Shown: piece after piece, positions 43,896 through 54,845 of the stretch | Layout of the letters: each line of letters opens with the position of its first letter | Position numbering within the stretch: the first letter of the stretch is position 1 | DNA from: Apostichopus japonicus | Taxonomy: Eukaryota > Echinodermata > Holothuroidea > Aspidochirotida > Stichopodidae | DNA length: 64,000 bases | Assembly: GCF_037975245.1 (NCBI RefSeq) | Contig: NC_092578.1 | Coordinates: 14,864,321 to 14,928,320, forward strand | Direction: 5' to 3' | Program-made: the position numbers and the translations under genes | The notes under the pieces: model-generated | Told to the model about the DNA's origin: nothing | Seen by the model: the letters and a program-made list of their open reading frames with translations, nothing else | Database searches by the model: none

Positions 43896-44505
43896 TTAAG
43901 TGAGTATCTGTTGGGCATATGGAAACAAGAGAAAAAGTCGCTATGTATATGAAATAAGGAACTGCAGAAACATTAAGTGCTCTATATAGGTGATAAATTA
44001 AAAGAACTTCTAGCTTGAAAAATACAATTCCACCAAACTGTCAACCTCGTGTAAATGTAGTTCCATTAATGGCTATGTTATGTACTCAATAATGATGAGG
44101 ATTATTGCTATCATATGTAATTATAATGTACTCTTCAGGAAATACTGTCAGAAGACGAGGTCTTCGGGAAATTAATTATTTAAAACGAAAGATCATCTAT
44201 AGTGATATACTCCACCATGCAGTGACTCTGTCGTATATGGTGATAAATTCTTAGCAACTTTATTAGCCAGGTTCCTTTTTTCTTCTTGGATCACGTTGTC
44301 CTCCCAATTTGCATTGTGACCATTTCTGAGCATTTTCCCCTTTATTTATTCTTGATTTTATAGATATGTTTGTTTCTGTTGCTACTCATCCCTGGCATAT
44401 ATCAGCTCCACATCCACCATTGTACACTGCCGTCGAATTAGGAATAGGCGCACCGTTGTTGCGGGACGATTTGATTTTACATTACTGGAGTGATGGGTTC
44501 ACGGC

Positions 44506-46167
44506 CAGTGGCGGAGATTTCTTGTCAGAAGTGGGGGGGTTGCAGGCCATTGATGAAATAAAAAGTCATAACTGCTGGCTCACTATCTAAGTGGAGCGCC
44601 ACCATAAGTTGGCGCGAAGTGCACAAGAATTTTTTGGCAAATATTGCCTCCCAGATTGCAGTAAATGGCACTGCCCAGGCCTTGAGAAGCTGCATTTAAC
44701 CAGGGGCGTATGCAGGATTTACTAACCCGGGGGCGCGTATTACTATCTAAGCGGAGCGCCACCATTGGTTGGCGCGAAGCGTACAAGCAAATTTCTGGTT
44801 TTGGTACCCCCAAATTACCGGAAATGGCTTCTCGGGCTTGAAACTGACCAACCATATATATGTACACTTTGCCTGAGAACCAAGTTTTTTCCAAATACTT
44901 TTTTTCTTATCTATAACCTTTTTGAAGATTGTCACCAGTCACACATCATGTTCGACTTCATCACATATCCTGTGGATCATTGCTTTTGTAGGTGATTCTT
45001 CATCGCGGCCCACAATATACGTTAGCCCCACTGTTCAGAATTTGAAAATTCACAATTCTCGTGAATAAATTCACTTCAAAACATACCCATAATGTTGCAC
45101 AAAATATCATCTATGGACAACCGATATAGAAAAACCTCCTTCAAACCCAAACAGACGGGTCAAAATTGCACGAGTATGATGAAGTATGAAGAAGAATGTT
45201 GGTTAGGGAATTTTCGAAAATTCAGACGGCTACTAAAAATTTCGTTGAGGAAATAAAAATATACCAGATATTTCCGAAACCGAACACTACACACATCGAC
45301 AGTTTTGAGAATGGGCGCAGATCAGTCTTGGATAATGGTGGGGACGCGTGTCTGTTCTATGACACTATCTAAGCGGAGCGCGACCATGGGTTCGCGCGTA
45401 GCGTACGATTTTTTTGGGCAAATATACCTCCCAGATCGCCGGAAATAACACTTCCCAGACCTAATGATGCTCCTAAACCTCCTTAAGTTTTAGATCTCAT
45501 GGCTTAGAAATTTAGTTTGGAGAAATACATGGGCGTCTGCAGAAAGAAAATCAGGGGACAAATAATCCAAGTAGACATTTGTATATACGCCCATGGTTTG
45601 GAGGCTGTTTATCGTGGAACGCCATTTTTATGCTCACTGATATGATGTGATATCTGCTGTTTGCTTTACAAATTCGAATAATTTTGTCACTGTTCCTCTT
45701 TCTCTTCCCGTTTTCTTGCCGTATTTTCTACTCCATCCTTTTCTCTCTTTCTTCTTTTTCTTTTCCTTCACCTCGTTGAAGTTGGCAAGTGTATACAGTT
45801 CCAAAGCTATTCAACAGCAACAAAACGCTATTTTGTGTATGTCTGTTGTGGGGTGAAGTTAGTGCTATGAGCTACAAGTTCCAATGCGCGAGGTGGGGAA
45901 AGGGGCTAGAAAAAATGTGTGGGTCAATTCTAACTCGGTTTTCGGTCGTTAATTGTTGATGTGGCCTACCAGGTGAAAGGTTGAAATGACTTTAACAATT
46001 TCAAATTTAATAATTTGATTTATTATGCCATTTGGAGGACATAACATAGGCTATAACAGAACATTACTGGCAAAAACTAGGGGGGGTTGATTGTGTGGGC
46101 CAACCCCCCCTCTTCAAAAAGTGGGGGGGTTAAAACCCCCCCAACCCCCCCTGTTTCTCCGCCACTG
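44506..46167. mobile_element. 1.66-kb hAT-like element inside the integrase gene
   Basis: Ends CAGTGGCGGAGA and TCTCCGCCACTG, exact 8-bp duplication TTCACGGC at 44498-44505 and 46168-46175. The interior is itself mosaic: three copies of the shared ~100-bp module (44590-44690, 44745-44850, 45364-45470) and a segment at 44701-45290 related to 49884-50425. No transposase frame. Confidence 0.85.
44701..45290 (+). repeat. interspersed segment, copy 1
   Basis: Starts CAGGGGCGTATGCAGGATTT; shares ACTATCTAAGCGGAGCGCCA, TTTCTGGTTTTGGTA, GATTGTCACCAGTCACACAT and AATTTTCGAAAATTCAGAC with 49884-50425. It is probably a nested element of the same hAT-like group; the right edge is unclear. Confidence 0.6.
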
Positions 46168-46917
46168 TTCACGGCAACCACAAAAATGAACTTTCTCGCC
46201 TTACGTCACGGCATCGTCATTAGTTTAAGACAATTACGTAGAATTCTTGCCCATCACAGGCGACGAAGACGAAATGTTGCAGTGAATTATGAGTACGTGT
46301 TAAGAGTTCTTCAAAACGAACTAGCTGGCAGCGGTCAAAACTTAGGTTATCGAGCTATGTGGCACCGTCTTCGTACAACTTATTCCTTACCAGTGACGCA
46401 GGAAGCAACACGAATTCTTCTACGTGGCTTGGATCCAGAAGGAGTAGCTTTGAGGAGTAGTCGCCGAATAATACGTCGAGAATACATTCACATAGACGGA
46501 TATGATAAGCTGAAGCAATTTGGATTTGCTGTTCATGCAGCGATTGACGGATTTTCTCGAAAAATTCTCTGGTTGTATGTTGGAAAAACTAATAACAATC
46601 CACATATAATTGCAAAATTTTTCATTGATTTTGTCAAACGTATAGAAGGAATGCCAAGAATAATACGTGGCGATCGTGGGACCGAGAATGTTCTTGTTCG
46701 TGACATACAGGTAACTTTACGATGGCACCATGATGATGCATTTCGGCGCTATAAAAGTTTCTTGTATGGACGTTCAGTTGCAAACCAAAGAATCGAGGCA
46801 TGGTGGGGACAACTAAGAAGGATGTCCGCAAACTATTGGAAGCAATTGTTTTCGCGTATGAAAGATAATGGAAGTTTTGACAATAGCAACCCGATCCACG
46901 TGGATTGCATAAGACTC

Positions 46918-46990
46918 CGGGGGGGGGGGCACGTGCCCCTGTGCCCCCCCGGTTCCGCCGCCCTTGGTAATTGCACTTCCCAGCTAGGCA
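46918..46990. repeat. G/C-run repeat fragment truncating the integrase gene
   Basis: A G-run/GCACGTGCCCC/C-run inverted structure, then GGTTCCGCCGCCCTTG, an end also seen at about 47985-48000 and inverted at 47350-47375. No matching left end or target duplication was found. Confidence 0.4.
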
Positions 46991-47343
46991 TTGTAGGTTG
47001 CATCTATATATAGACATTATTTATTTTGAGATCTTATGTTTAGAAATTTACAAAATAAAAGAAATAACATAATTGAGGGTAATAATTTTTTATGTCGGTG
47101 ACCAGTTATAAAAGCACGATTGGGCATTCTGATAGTCCTATATATGCTGAGGAGTTAAGAATGTGAGGTGTGCCAGCGTCCATATCTTGGTAGGTAGAAT
47201 CAGGACAGGATTTCTGTTTTACTCACGTCACTGGAAACAGATGTAAAAGGTACGCCCCAAAACACGCTCGGTTATTACACATTTCAATGGGCCTTTTAAA
47301 GGAGCAGGTAAGTAATAAATTATCGAGGTGATTGGTAAATACA

Positions 47344-47626
47344 GCCCTGAGGGCAACGGCGGCGGAACCGGGGGGCACGTGCCCCCCCCCCACTTTTCCT
47401 CAGGTTAAAAATGTGCCCTTTTTCTACATAAAAATTGACGTGTCTCAAGTTAGCAAGAGGCCAGACAACCAGAATGAACACTCGGGAAGGGCCGTTTCCA
47501 GCCATCTGAGGGGTTTGTAAAACCAACAATTTTCTTGTACGCTCCGCGCCAACCGATGGTGGCGCTCCGCTCAGATAGTCGTGCATACAACTTTGCAAAT
47601 CCTGGCTGCGCCCCTGACTTTTAATG
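47344..47626 (+). repeat. hAT-like G/C-run element fragment
   Basis: Starts GGGCAACGGCGGCGGAACCG with a G/C-run palindrome around CACGTGCC and ends CTGGCTGCGCCCCTG. It includes the shared ~100-bp module (47480-47580). Unmatched ends. Confidence 0.45.
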
Positions 47627-47819
47627 AAGTTCTGTGGGTCACACTCAAAGCTATTTCGAATGGAAAAATTTATTAAGATATTGACAAGAAATAAACTCTA
47701 ATTCGGAAGATTCCTACATTAGCAACTAGCATGATTTCACCTCATTTTGTCTCAAAACAAAACTTGTTCCTTGTTTTCCAATTTGCACATTGGATATTGC
47801 AGTGCTAGTATGCATATTT

Positions 47820-48000
47820 TCCTTGGGGGGGGGGGGGGGGCGTTGATGGAGTGATGTGTACACGCAAATAAGATAATACAATAAGATTTATAAAGGGTAC
47901 TAAATATAAGGCTGCATCAGTCCAATCGAATTTCTGCAAAGTGCCCTTTGATGTCGGTGCCCCCCCCCCCCCAGATTAAAAGTGCTTCCGCCGCCCTTGT
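47820..48000. repeat. G-run/C-run repeat fragment
   Basis: A 16-base G run near 47826 and a C run near 47960, followed by TTCCGCCGCCCTTG. Same end sequence as 46918-46990. Confidence 0.4.
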
Positions 48001-48090
48001 GTGTCTTAGCGTCATATCATCATGCCCATGTGTACTTGGTCACGGTGACAAGGCCTGTCTATGATAATAAGTATCACAGTGTCCCTCGTC

Positions 48091-48564
48091 TATGGCAAGC
48101 CATGTGGGACAAACACTGCATAATATATCCGCGTATTAATTCGAATATATACGCGTATTAATTCGAATATACATGTGTTGTAGCCTACATGTGTAAAGTT
48201 TCGCTTTTTGAAGCGATCTCGCGAGCCCGCCAAAACATTTATCGTTGGTATATGTACACAGTAAGAGCGGAAATGATTTTTCGTGTATATTCTAATTAAT
48301 CCGTGCATATATTGGATTTAATCCCCATATGTATTTTATTTAATACGTGTATATATTCGAATTAATACGTGTATAATATATTCGAATTAATACGTGTATA
48401 TATTCGAATTAATACGTTTATATATTCGAATTAATACGCGGATATATTTAAGCCATATGATTGGCTAATAATATATACGCGTATATATTCGAATTAATAC
48501 GCGTATAAATTCCAATTAATACGCGGATATATTATGCAGTGTTTGTCCCACATGGCTTGCCATA
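48091..48564. mobile_element. 474-bp foldback element A, 6-bp TSD
   Basis: Begins TATGGCAAGCCATGTGGGAC and ends with its complement, exact duplication CTCGTC at 48085-48090 and 48565-48570. The terminal repeats match for about 80 bp with few differences and run into arrays of a 22-bp unit containing CGAATTAATACG(C/T)GTATA. No coding capacity. It shares the first 11 bases and the 6-bp duplication length with 48783-51935. I do not recognise the family. Confidence 0.88.
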
Positions 48565-48782
48565 CTCGTCTGCCTCGGCCCCGGTTAAAAATTCTCTTGT
48601 GGGCATAATGACAACACGACGATTAGCCCACACAGTTCAATGGCCATGTGAAGCACGGTGCAGCGTGATTGGACAGAAGTATCGTGCATACAAGATGTCT
48701 AAAACTACATTTCGTAATACAACACGGTAAAGGAAAACCCAAACAGCGGTATCTATCCTTTTAGTTCATAGACGTTCGGTCG

Positions 48783-49325
48783 TATGGCAAGCCGTTTTAC
48801 TTTTTATTCGATATTTGATGATATCATCAAATATTTGGTGATATCAGCAAATAATTGTTGATATCATCAAATCATTTGATGATATCATCAAATAATTGCT
48901 GATATCAACAATTATTTGCTGATATCACCAAATAATTGTTGATATCAGCAATTCATTTGCTGATATCACCAATTCATTTGCTGATATCACCAATTCATTT
49001 GTTGATATCATCAAATAATTGCTGATATCAACAAATAATTGCTGATATCAACAAATATTTGCAGATATCAACAAATATTTGCTGATATCAGCAAATGAAT
49101 TGGTGATATCAGCAAATCATTTGCTGATATCAACAATTCCGACATATCACTAATTAATTAGTGATATGTGGAACCGAATTGGTGATATCATTAAATGATT
49201 TGGTGATATCATTAAATGATTTGCTGATATCAGCAATTGAATTGGCGATATGTTGGAATTGATGATATCACCAATTCATTTGCTGATATCAACAATTCAT
49301 TTGCTGATATCAGTAATTCAAGCGT
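48783..49325. repeat. left arm of foldback element B
   Basis: About 28 units of 18-19 bp, roughly (T/A)TTGNTGATATCANCAAAT, varying at the base next to the palindrome and in the linker (AATT versus AAAT). Variants with GTGATATGT interrupt it near 49141-49175 and 49245. Confidence 0.9.
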
Positions 49326-49729
49326 ATCGAACCAACGTCTACAAAAAGGAATTAGAAACGAGCGCCATCAACAGGCATTCTTTTTGCGCTGTTTGGCTGG
49401 TAGCGGGCACCAAAAGGCGTCTGGTGCGCGATTAAATTCAGCCTTGGTAATAGCGATCAACGGGAGGGGGAAAGGGGACTAAGTTACACAGTACTATTAC
49501 TGCCACTGGGAGAGGTACCGTCGCTACTCATGCTCTTGTGACAGGGAGGACAAACGTTGGACAAGCACCGAGTAGGCCAGGCCTATAAACCTATGAAAAA
49601 TAATACCGGGGTGGTTAAGTAGTTTATTATGAAATACCAAAATGTAAAAAGTATACCCTGGTCGGCGACAGAAACAGGCTGGGAAACGTGTCCATTAGAC
49701 TGGCTCCCCGATGGTGGCTGCAACCAGGG

Positions 49730-50570
49730 GCGGCAATTTGTTTCAAATATTGGGCGGGGGACTTTAACTTGGGTGCAGACGCGTAACAATCCCCCCCCCC
49801 CCAAATAAAAATTGTTCGCGCACTTCGTTATTTTGTATCTATATATATATATGTATGTATACATATATATATATATACATACAGGCGTGTATCCAGGATT
49901 TTCTAACCCGGGGGGGGGGGCGCGATCGAATTACTATCTAGGCGGAGCGACACCATTGGTTGGCGCGCAGCATACAAGAAAATTTCTGGTTTTGATAGCC
50001 CCCCAGATCACAGGAAATGGCACTTCTCGGGCTTGAAAATGATCAACAAGTTGTACACTTTGGCCTGAGAATCAAGTTTTCCCAATAGTTTTTCATCCAT
50101 AACCTTTTTCAAGATTGTCACCAGTCACACATCATGTTCGACCTCATCGCTTCTTCTGTGGATCATTGCTTTGGAAGGTAATACGACGTAACGGCCTATA
50201 CAATACCCGTCAGCCCCACTTTTCAAGGTTTTAAGCCCATTATTTGTTCAGAATTTGAATAATAAATTCACTTCAAAACATATCCATAAATGTTGCACAA
50301 AATTTCATCTATGGTCAACAATAAAGAAAAACCCCCTCAACCCCTAACAGACCGGTCAAAATGGCACGAGTAGAGGGCAGTATGATGAAGAATGTTGGTC
50401 AGGGAATTTTCGAAAATTCAGACACAGTTAATTTATTGGTGCATGTACAAATATTAAAACCTCTTATAACGGCTACTATAACACTTCGATATCGCTAAAA
50501 AAGACAACAAATATCTTCGCCCCCACCCCCCTCCTTGGCTACGTGCCTGCGGTTAGAATTCTTGTAGGAA
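49730..50570. repeat. nested hAT-like sequences inside element B
   Basis: 49730-49802 carries CCAGGGGCGGCAATTTG and a C run. After a TA microsatellite, 49884-50425 is a second copy of the 44701-45290 segment starting CAGGCGTGTATCCAGGATTT, and 50520-50570 ends CCTCCTTGGCTACGTGCCTG, which could be its right terminus. No matching target duplication was found. Confidence 0.5.
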
Positions 50571-50918
50571 ACAGGCCAAATGGAAACCCAGTGAACCCAT
50601 ATCGATGTGGATCATATATATGATTGTACTTACTTACACTCATACACAAGAGATGTACAGACATTATGATAATAATCATGAGTGACAACATGCTATACGG
50701 TCACAGGTCACAGAAACGACCACGAAGAGTCATTTACCTCAGGCAGCATGTGTTGGATGAAGTTTTAGCCACCGCCAAATAGGATTTGGATAAATAATCT
50801 CACGCATTATTTTCTATTTATAGCCACACAAAAAACTATGCCACCAAATATTTGGGGGGGGATATTAGATACTACATCCCCCACCTAAAATATGTCCCCC
50901 CCCCCCCATGATCGCCGC

Positions 50919-51187
50919 TCATGGCTGCAACGTTCCGTCTGGCTGTGCCTGTGCGTCTGCGATGGAAAGGAGCTGATCGAGCACAGCTGCTATTGAATTG
51001 AACCTGTGCTCATCGATGCTCGCGTTAATCCGTTCTAAATTGCTCTTTGCTTGACGTTCTTTCGCTTCAGAAGCATTCTCATTGCCAGTTAAGAGCCTCT
51101 CTACTTCGCCCAAAATCCGAGAACTTCTGTCAATAACGATCTGTGCTTCATCAAGTTTACCGCAATCGCCAAGGTGAAAGTAACGCT
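50919..51187 (-). other. short open frame inside element B, unidentified
   Basis: About 90 codons open on the minus strand, richer in GC than its surroundings, with charged helix-like sequence (KLDEAQIVIDRSS, ASEAKERQAKSNLERI) and a stop at 50919. An AG just before it could serve as an acceptor. It could be an exon captured by the transposon or the remains of its own gene. I do not recognise it. Confidence 0.3.
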
Positions 51188-51284
51188 ACCCGTACCCTGT
51201 TGTCTCGTCACTGTCATTTGCATGTACTGCTTAGTACACTGACATCGTGTGCGCATGCTTGTAAGACAGGCTGTCACGGTTGAA

Positions 51285-51935
51285 TTACTGATATCATCGT
51301 CACGGTTGAATTACTGATATCAGCAAATGATTTGTTGATATCATCAAATGAATTGGTGATATCAACAAATGAATTGGTGATATCAACAAAAGCATGCATT
51401 AGTGATATGTACGGTTCATTTGCTGATATCATTAAATCAATTACTGATATCACCAATTGATTTGTTGATATCAGCAAATGAATTAGTGATATGTTGGAAT
51501 TGTTGATATCATCAAATGATTTGCTGAAATCACCAATTATTTGATGATATCAGCAAATAATTGTTGATATCATCAAATGATTTGCTGATATCATCAAATG
51601 ATTTGCTGATATCACCAATTCATTTGCTGATATCACCAAATAATTGCTGATATCTGCAAATATTTGTTGATATCAGCAATTATTTGTTGATATCAGCAAT
51701 TATTTGATGATATCAACAAATGAATTGGTGATATCAGCAAATGAATTGCTGATATCAGCAAATGAATTGCTGATATCAACAATTATTTGGTGATATCAGC
51801 AAATAATTGATGATATCAGCAATTATTTGATGATATCATCAAATGATTTGATGATATCAACAATTATTTGCTGATATCACCAAATATTTGATGATATCAT
51901 CAAATATCGAATAAAAAGTAAAACGGCTTGCCATA
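51285..51935. repeat. right arm of foldback element B
   Basis: Inverted counterpart of 48783-49325, about 34 units. The outer 150 bp is nearly identical to the left arm; the inner parts differ in unit order and number. Confidence 0.9.
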
Positions 51936-51941
51936 CGGTCG

Positions 51942-54727
51942 TTTCGCGAACGTTCGTTTTGATTTCTTGCGAATGTCCTTTTCCTTTGGTTTGATTATGT
52001 TTCATCTTCGTTTTTATGGTGGCGCTTGTTCTTTTTCTTCTCGAGCACTTGTTCGTTTCGCGTGTGAGCGTTCGTTTTTGCCAATGTTCTTTTGCTTACA
52101 ATATATCTTCGTTTTTATGGTGGCAATTGATCTTTTTGGTATGACAAGTGGATCAATTTTGACTTCGACCGATGAACCCTTGTTTATCCTTCGGTTGCAT
52201 GTGTTTGATATGTTTCTCTACATGATTTTTATTTCTCTTTATAAGTGTGCATTTCAATATGTTTACATTGGTATTACATTTGTTTGTTTCATTTTGCATA
52301 TTTCTTCTTTTTCAAGTTTCTTTCTTGTTTATTTGTTTCATCGTTGTATTTTTCTTCCCAAATGGCCGCCCATATAGTTTATGTGGTCCTCTGTCCAACC
52401 TAAATGTCGATTTAGAGACTCACAGACTATCTCTCGGACGGGAAGACACCGGCAGGGTTGTTATTTATTATGTTTTCTTTTCCCTTCGAACATTGAGCAA
52501 ATCACTGCAACAGATACGGTGCACGAACTGGGAGCACGCCAATAGAACGGGATCGGAGGGGGTAATAATTGACCAGGATAATGGGAGGGGTAGGACAAGA
52601 TAAACACCTACTTCCCATATCCAAAGAGATCTTTTTTACCGAATTTCCGAATTACTGCATAATAACGTCTCGTAACACAAAGGCAACGCCGGTTTCTAAC
52701 GTATCGGCAGAGAGAATTCGATTAATGAGTTAAAAGACGACAAAAGTGATAAGGAATATTGATTTTTGGAAGTATGACCTTTTTATTAAAATAGATGTTA
52801 AATAGTTATAAAGCACCAGACATTTATTGATAAGCCTGAACTGAATAAGGCTAATACCTCCCACTCCCCCACCACACCACACCAACCAACCAATTAGCCC
52901 ATACACACACCCATGCATAATGCATTTAATTGCATTTAATCATGAGCAGGCAGTATACGTCATCCTCTCATCGTATTTCGTGAGTACCGAGTAGTCTGCA
53001 CACCACTGAGATTTTCCAAACAGTAACGTGCGTGGGTGTTGCTAACCCATCCGTAGATGTGTAACTTGTCGTCACTGTCGTAGTACTGACCTAGTGACTA
53101 TTGCCATTTGACGTGGCCGCTAATACCTGGTTAAAGTAGACAGCTAACGTTCAACTGACGTAACATATTACCCATCACGTCATGGCGAGCGACTTGACCT
53201 GAATTGTCCGTGTAAAAAAATGCTATAATTTAATAATTAACTAGAAGATAGGCACATTTATTACTACACAGTATTGTATTAGTGTGCCTACACAGGCAGG
53301 CCCGTAGGAGGTTCAGGGCACACAGTAGGGGTGTCCCATAGCCTCCAAACAATTGTGCCACCCCCCCCCCCCCCACCCACCATGGGAGTGAGTTAGGTGT
53401 CTAGCGTTACTCCTTTCTTATTACGCAAATTTAATGTTATATTGTATTTTTGCGTTTGGGATGAGTAATTTTGAAATTAATGCCTAACTTCATTATAATT
53501 TTATTTATTTATTTATTTTTTACTTATTTCTTTGTTTTGGTGGATCATAGTAAGAAATTATGTTCCCAGCTTTAGAATGCATTATCCTTATTTTAACAGC
53601 TACTTAAGGATAGTAGGTAGGCTACTAACAGTTTGTAGCAAATAGAACATTTATTTGTACCATCTAAAATAATCTCTTTTTATCAATAGCACCACCTATT
53701 CACTGCACTTACCGCAGTGTTCAGCACAGTTTTACTATTTCGAGATTGCTGTTTCTATGCGTCTTGGACTATACAGCAGCTACTATTCTATTATTTGCAT
53801 ATTCGCTTCGAAAATGATGTGAAAGTTAATTCACGGATATAATATAACCTGTATTTATCAATAGCACCACCTATTCACCACACTTGACGTTGGCTCTATA
53901 CGTCATGGAAGATACAGCAGCGAGTACTATTTTACTGTTAGCATAACCGATTAGGTCAGTAATGACGTACGGTACCAATTTATTGGACATGCGTCAAGCA
54001 CAATCGTCAGTTTCATTTCTTCAACCAGGGGCATAGCTAGACTTTTTTTAGGGAGAGAGAATTTTTTTTGGACAATTTGGAGGTTTTCAAGGGGGGAGGG
54101 GGTGGAGGTGGGTGTCACATAAATATTTGGGACCTAGGCCCCGGCCCTGTCCCCCTCCTCCCGTGGCCATGCGAATTGGTTTTTGGCAAGAAATATTTGT
54201 CTCCGCTGTATATTTTCAACCTCAGACAAAGTTTTATATTAGCAAAACCGTACATGTAGGAATACAGGAAATATGCCGAGTTGATTAGAATAGTGATGGG
54301 GGTGGTGGGGGGGGGGGGAGTGGACGGGTTAGGTGGAGTACTAGAGGGAAGAAGGTAATTTTAACACTAGAAAATCTGTCAATTTGCATAAGTTCGCTTT
54401 AAAGAGTGCTGAGCACATTTTCGATTACCGAATCAAATTACGTTCTCCTTCCTGAAATGGTATTGTCTTCATCCTGTCAAATAATATTACGATGACTATA
54501 TAATTGATACTACATACCGGAAACATTAGATTCGTTGTAGCCATAGTTATACGGAAAGCCATGCACTCCAACCATATACCCCTACTCCATCCTAATTGTC
54601 GTGGAGTTTGAGGATGAGATATCTAGAGCAATATATAGATCTAACACACGGATTATAAACTGAAAATATCATTTCATTCAGACATTAGACCATATAGAGC
54701 TGTGCAGGATCAAATTTGTGGTTAGTT
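51942..54727. other. intergenic: no gene supported
   Basis: T-rich sequence to about 52400 with repeated TTCGTTTTTATGGTGGC pieces, then AT-rich DNA. A stretch starting TATCAATAGCACCACCTATT occurs twice (53676 and 53853). G-runs at 54305-54322. Confidence 0.4.
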
Positions 54728-54772
54728 ATAATGTACAGTATTGCAATATATATATATATATATATATATATA

Positions 54773-54821
<49 letters not shown>

Positions 54822-54845
54822 CAATTACTGTACATTATTATATCT
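54728..54845. repeat. (TA)n microsatellite within inverted arms
   Basis: About 80 bp of TA flanked by TAATGTACAGTATTGCAA and the near-complement TTGCAATTACTGTACATTA, so the tract sits in a perfect hairpin frame. Confidence 0.8.

Larger units (their letters stand above)
44366..46917 (+). pseudogene. DDE integrase-core gene, split by a hAT-like insertion and cut at the 3' end
   Basis: Coding parts are 44366-44505 and 46176-46917. The first holds GIGAPLLRDDLILHYWSDGF; the second holds a helix-turn-helix-like stretch (HGIVISLRQLRRIL), GYRAMWHRL, then an rve-type DDE core with HIDGYD, IRGDRGTEN and NQRIEAWW. Removing the 1662-bp insert and one 8-bp duplicate (TTCACGGC) leaves the frame continuous, so the insertion is the only break there. 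Similar proteins, widespread in fish and invertebrates, carry extra residues between the RR-Y segment and HIDGYD, so a small deletion is possible. The end, after IHVDCIRL, is lost where a G-run repeat begins at 46918. It may be a transposase or a domesticated copy; the family name is unsure. Confidence 0.75.
48783..51935. mobile_element. 3.15-kb foldback element B with satellite-like arms, 6-bp TSD
   Basis: Begins TATGGCAAGCCGTTTTACTT and ends with its complement, exact duplication CGGTCG at 48777-48782 and 51936-51941. The terminal repeats are the arms 48783-49325 and 51285-51935, made of an 18-19-bp unit centred on TGATATCA. The repeats match at both outer and inner borders (inner border GATATCAGTAATTCAA). 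The interior (about 49326-51284) holds nested hAT-like sequences and a short unidentified frame. Polinton and Dada elements are groups I recall with 6-bp-range duplications, but no diagnostic protein is present. Confidence 0.9.

Noticed and set aside
48815-49320. CRISPR-like regularly spaced repeat array
   Set aside because: No unique spacers; units are contiguous palindromic satellite in a eukaryotic foldback transposon arm.
51928-52377. 149-codon plus-strand frame
   Set aside because: T-rich low-complexity sequence overlapping a transposon end; hydrophobic composition follows from base composition.
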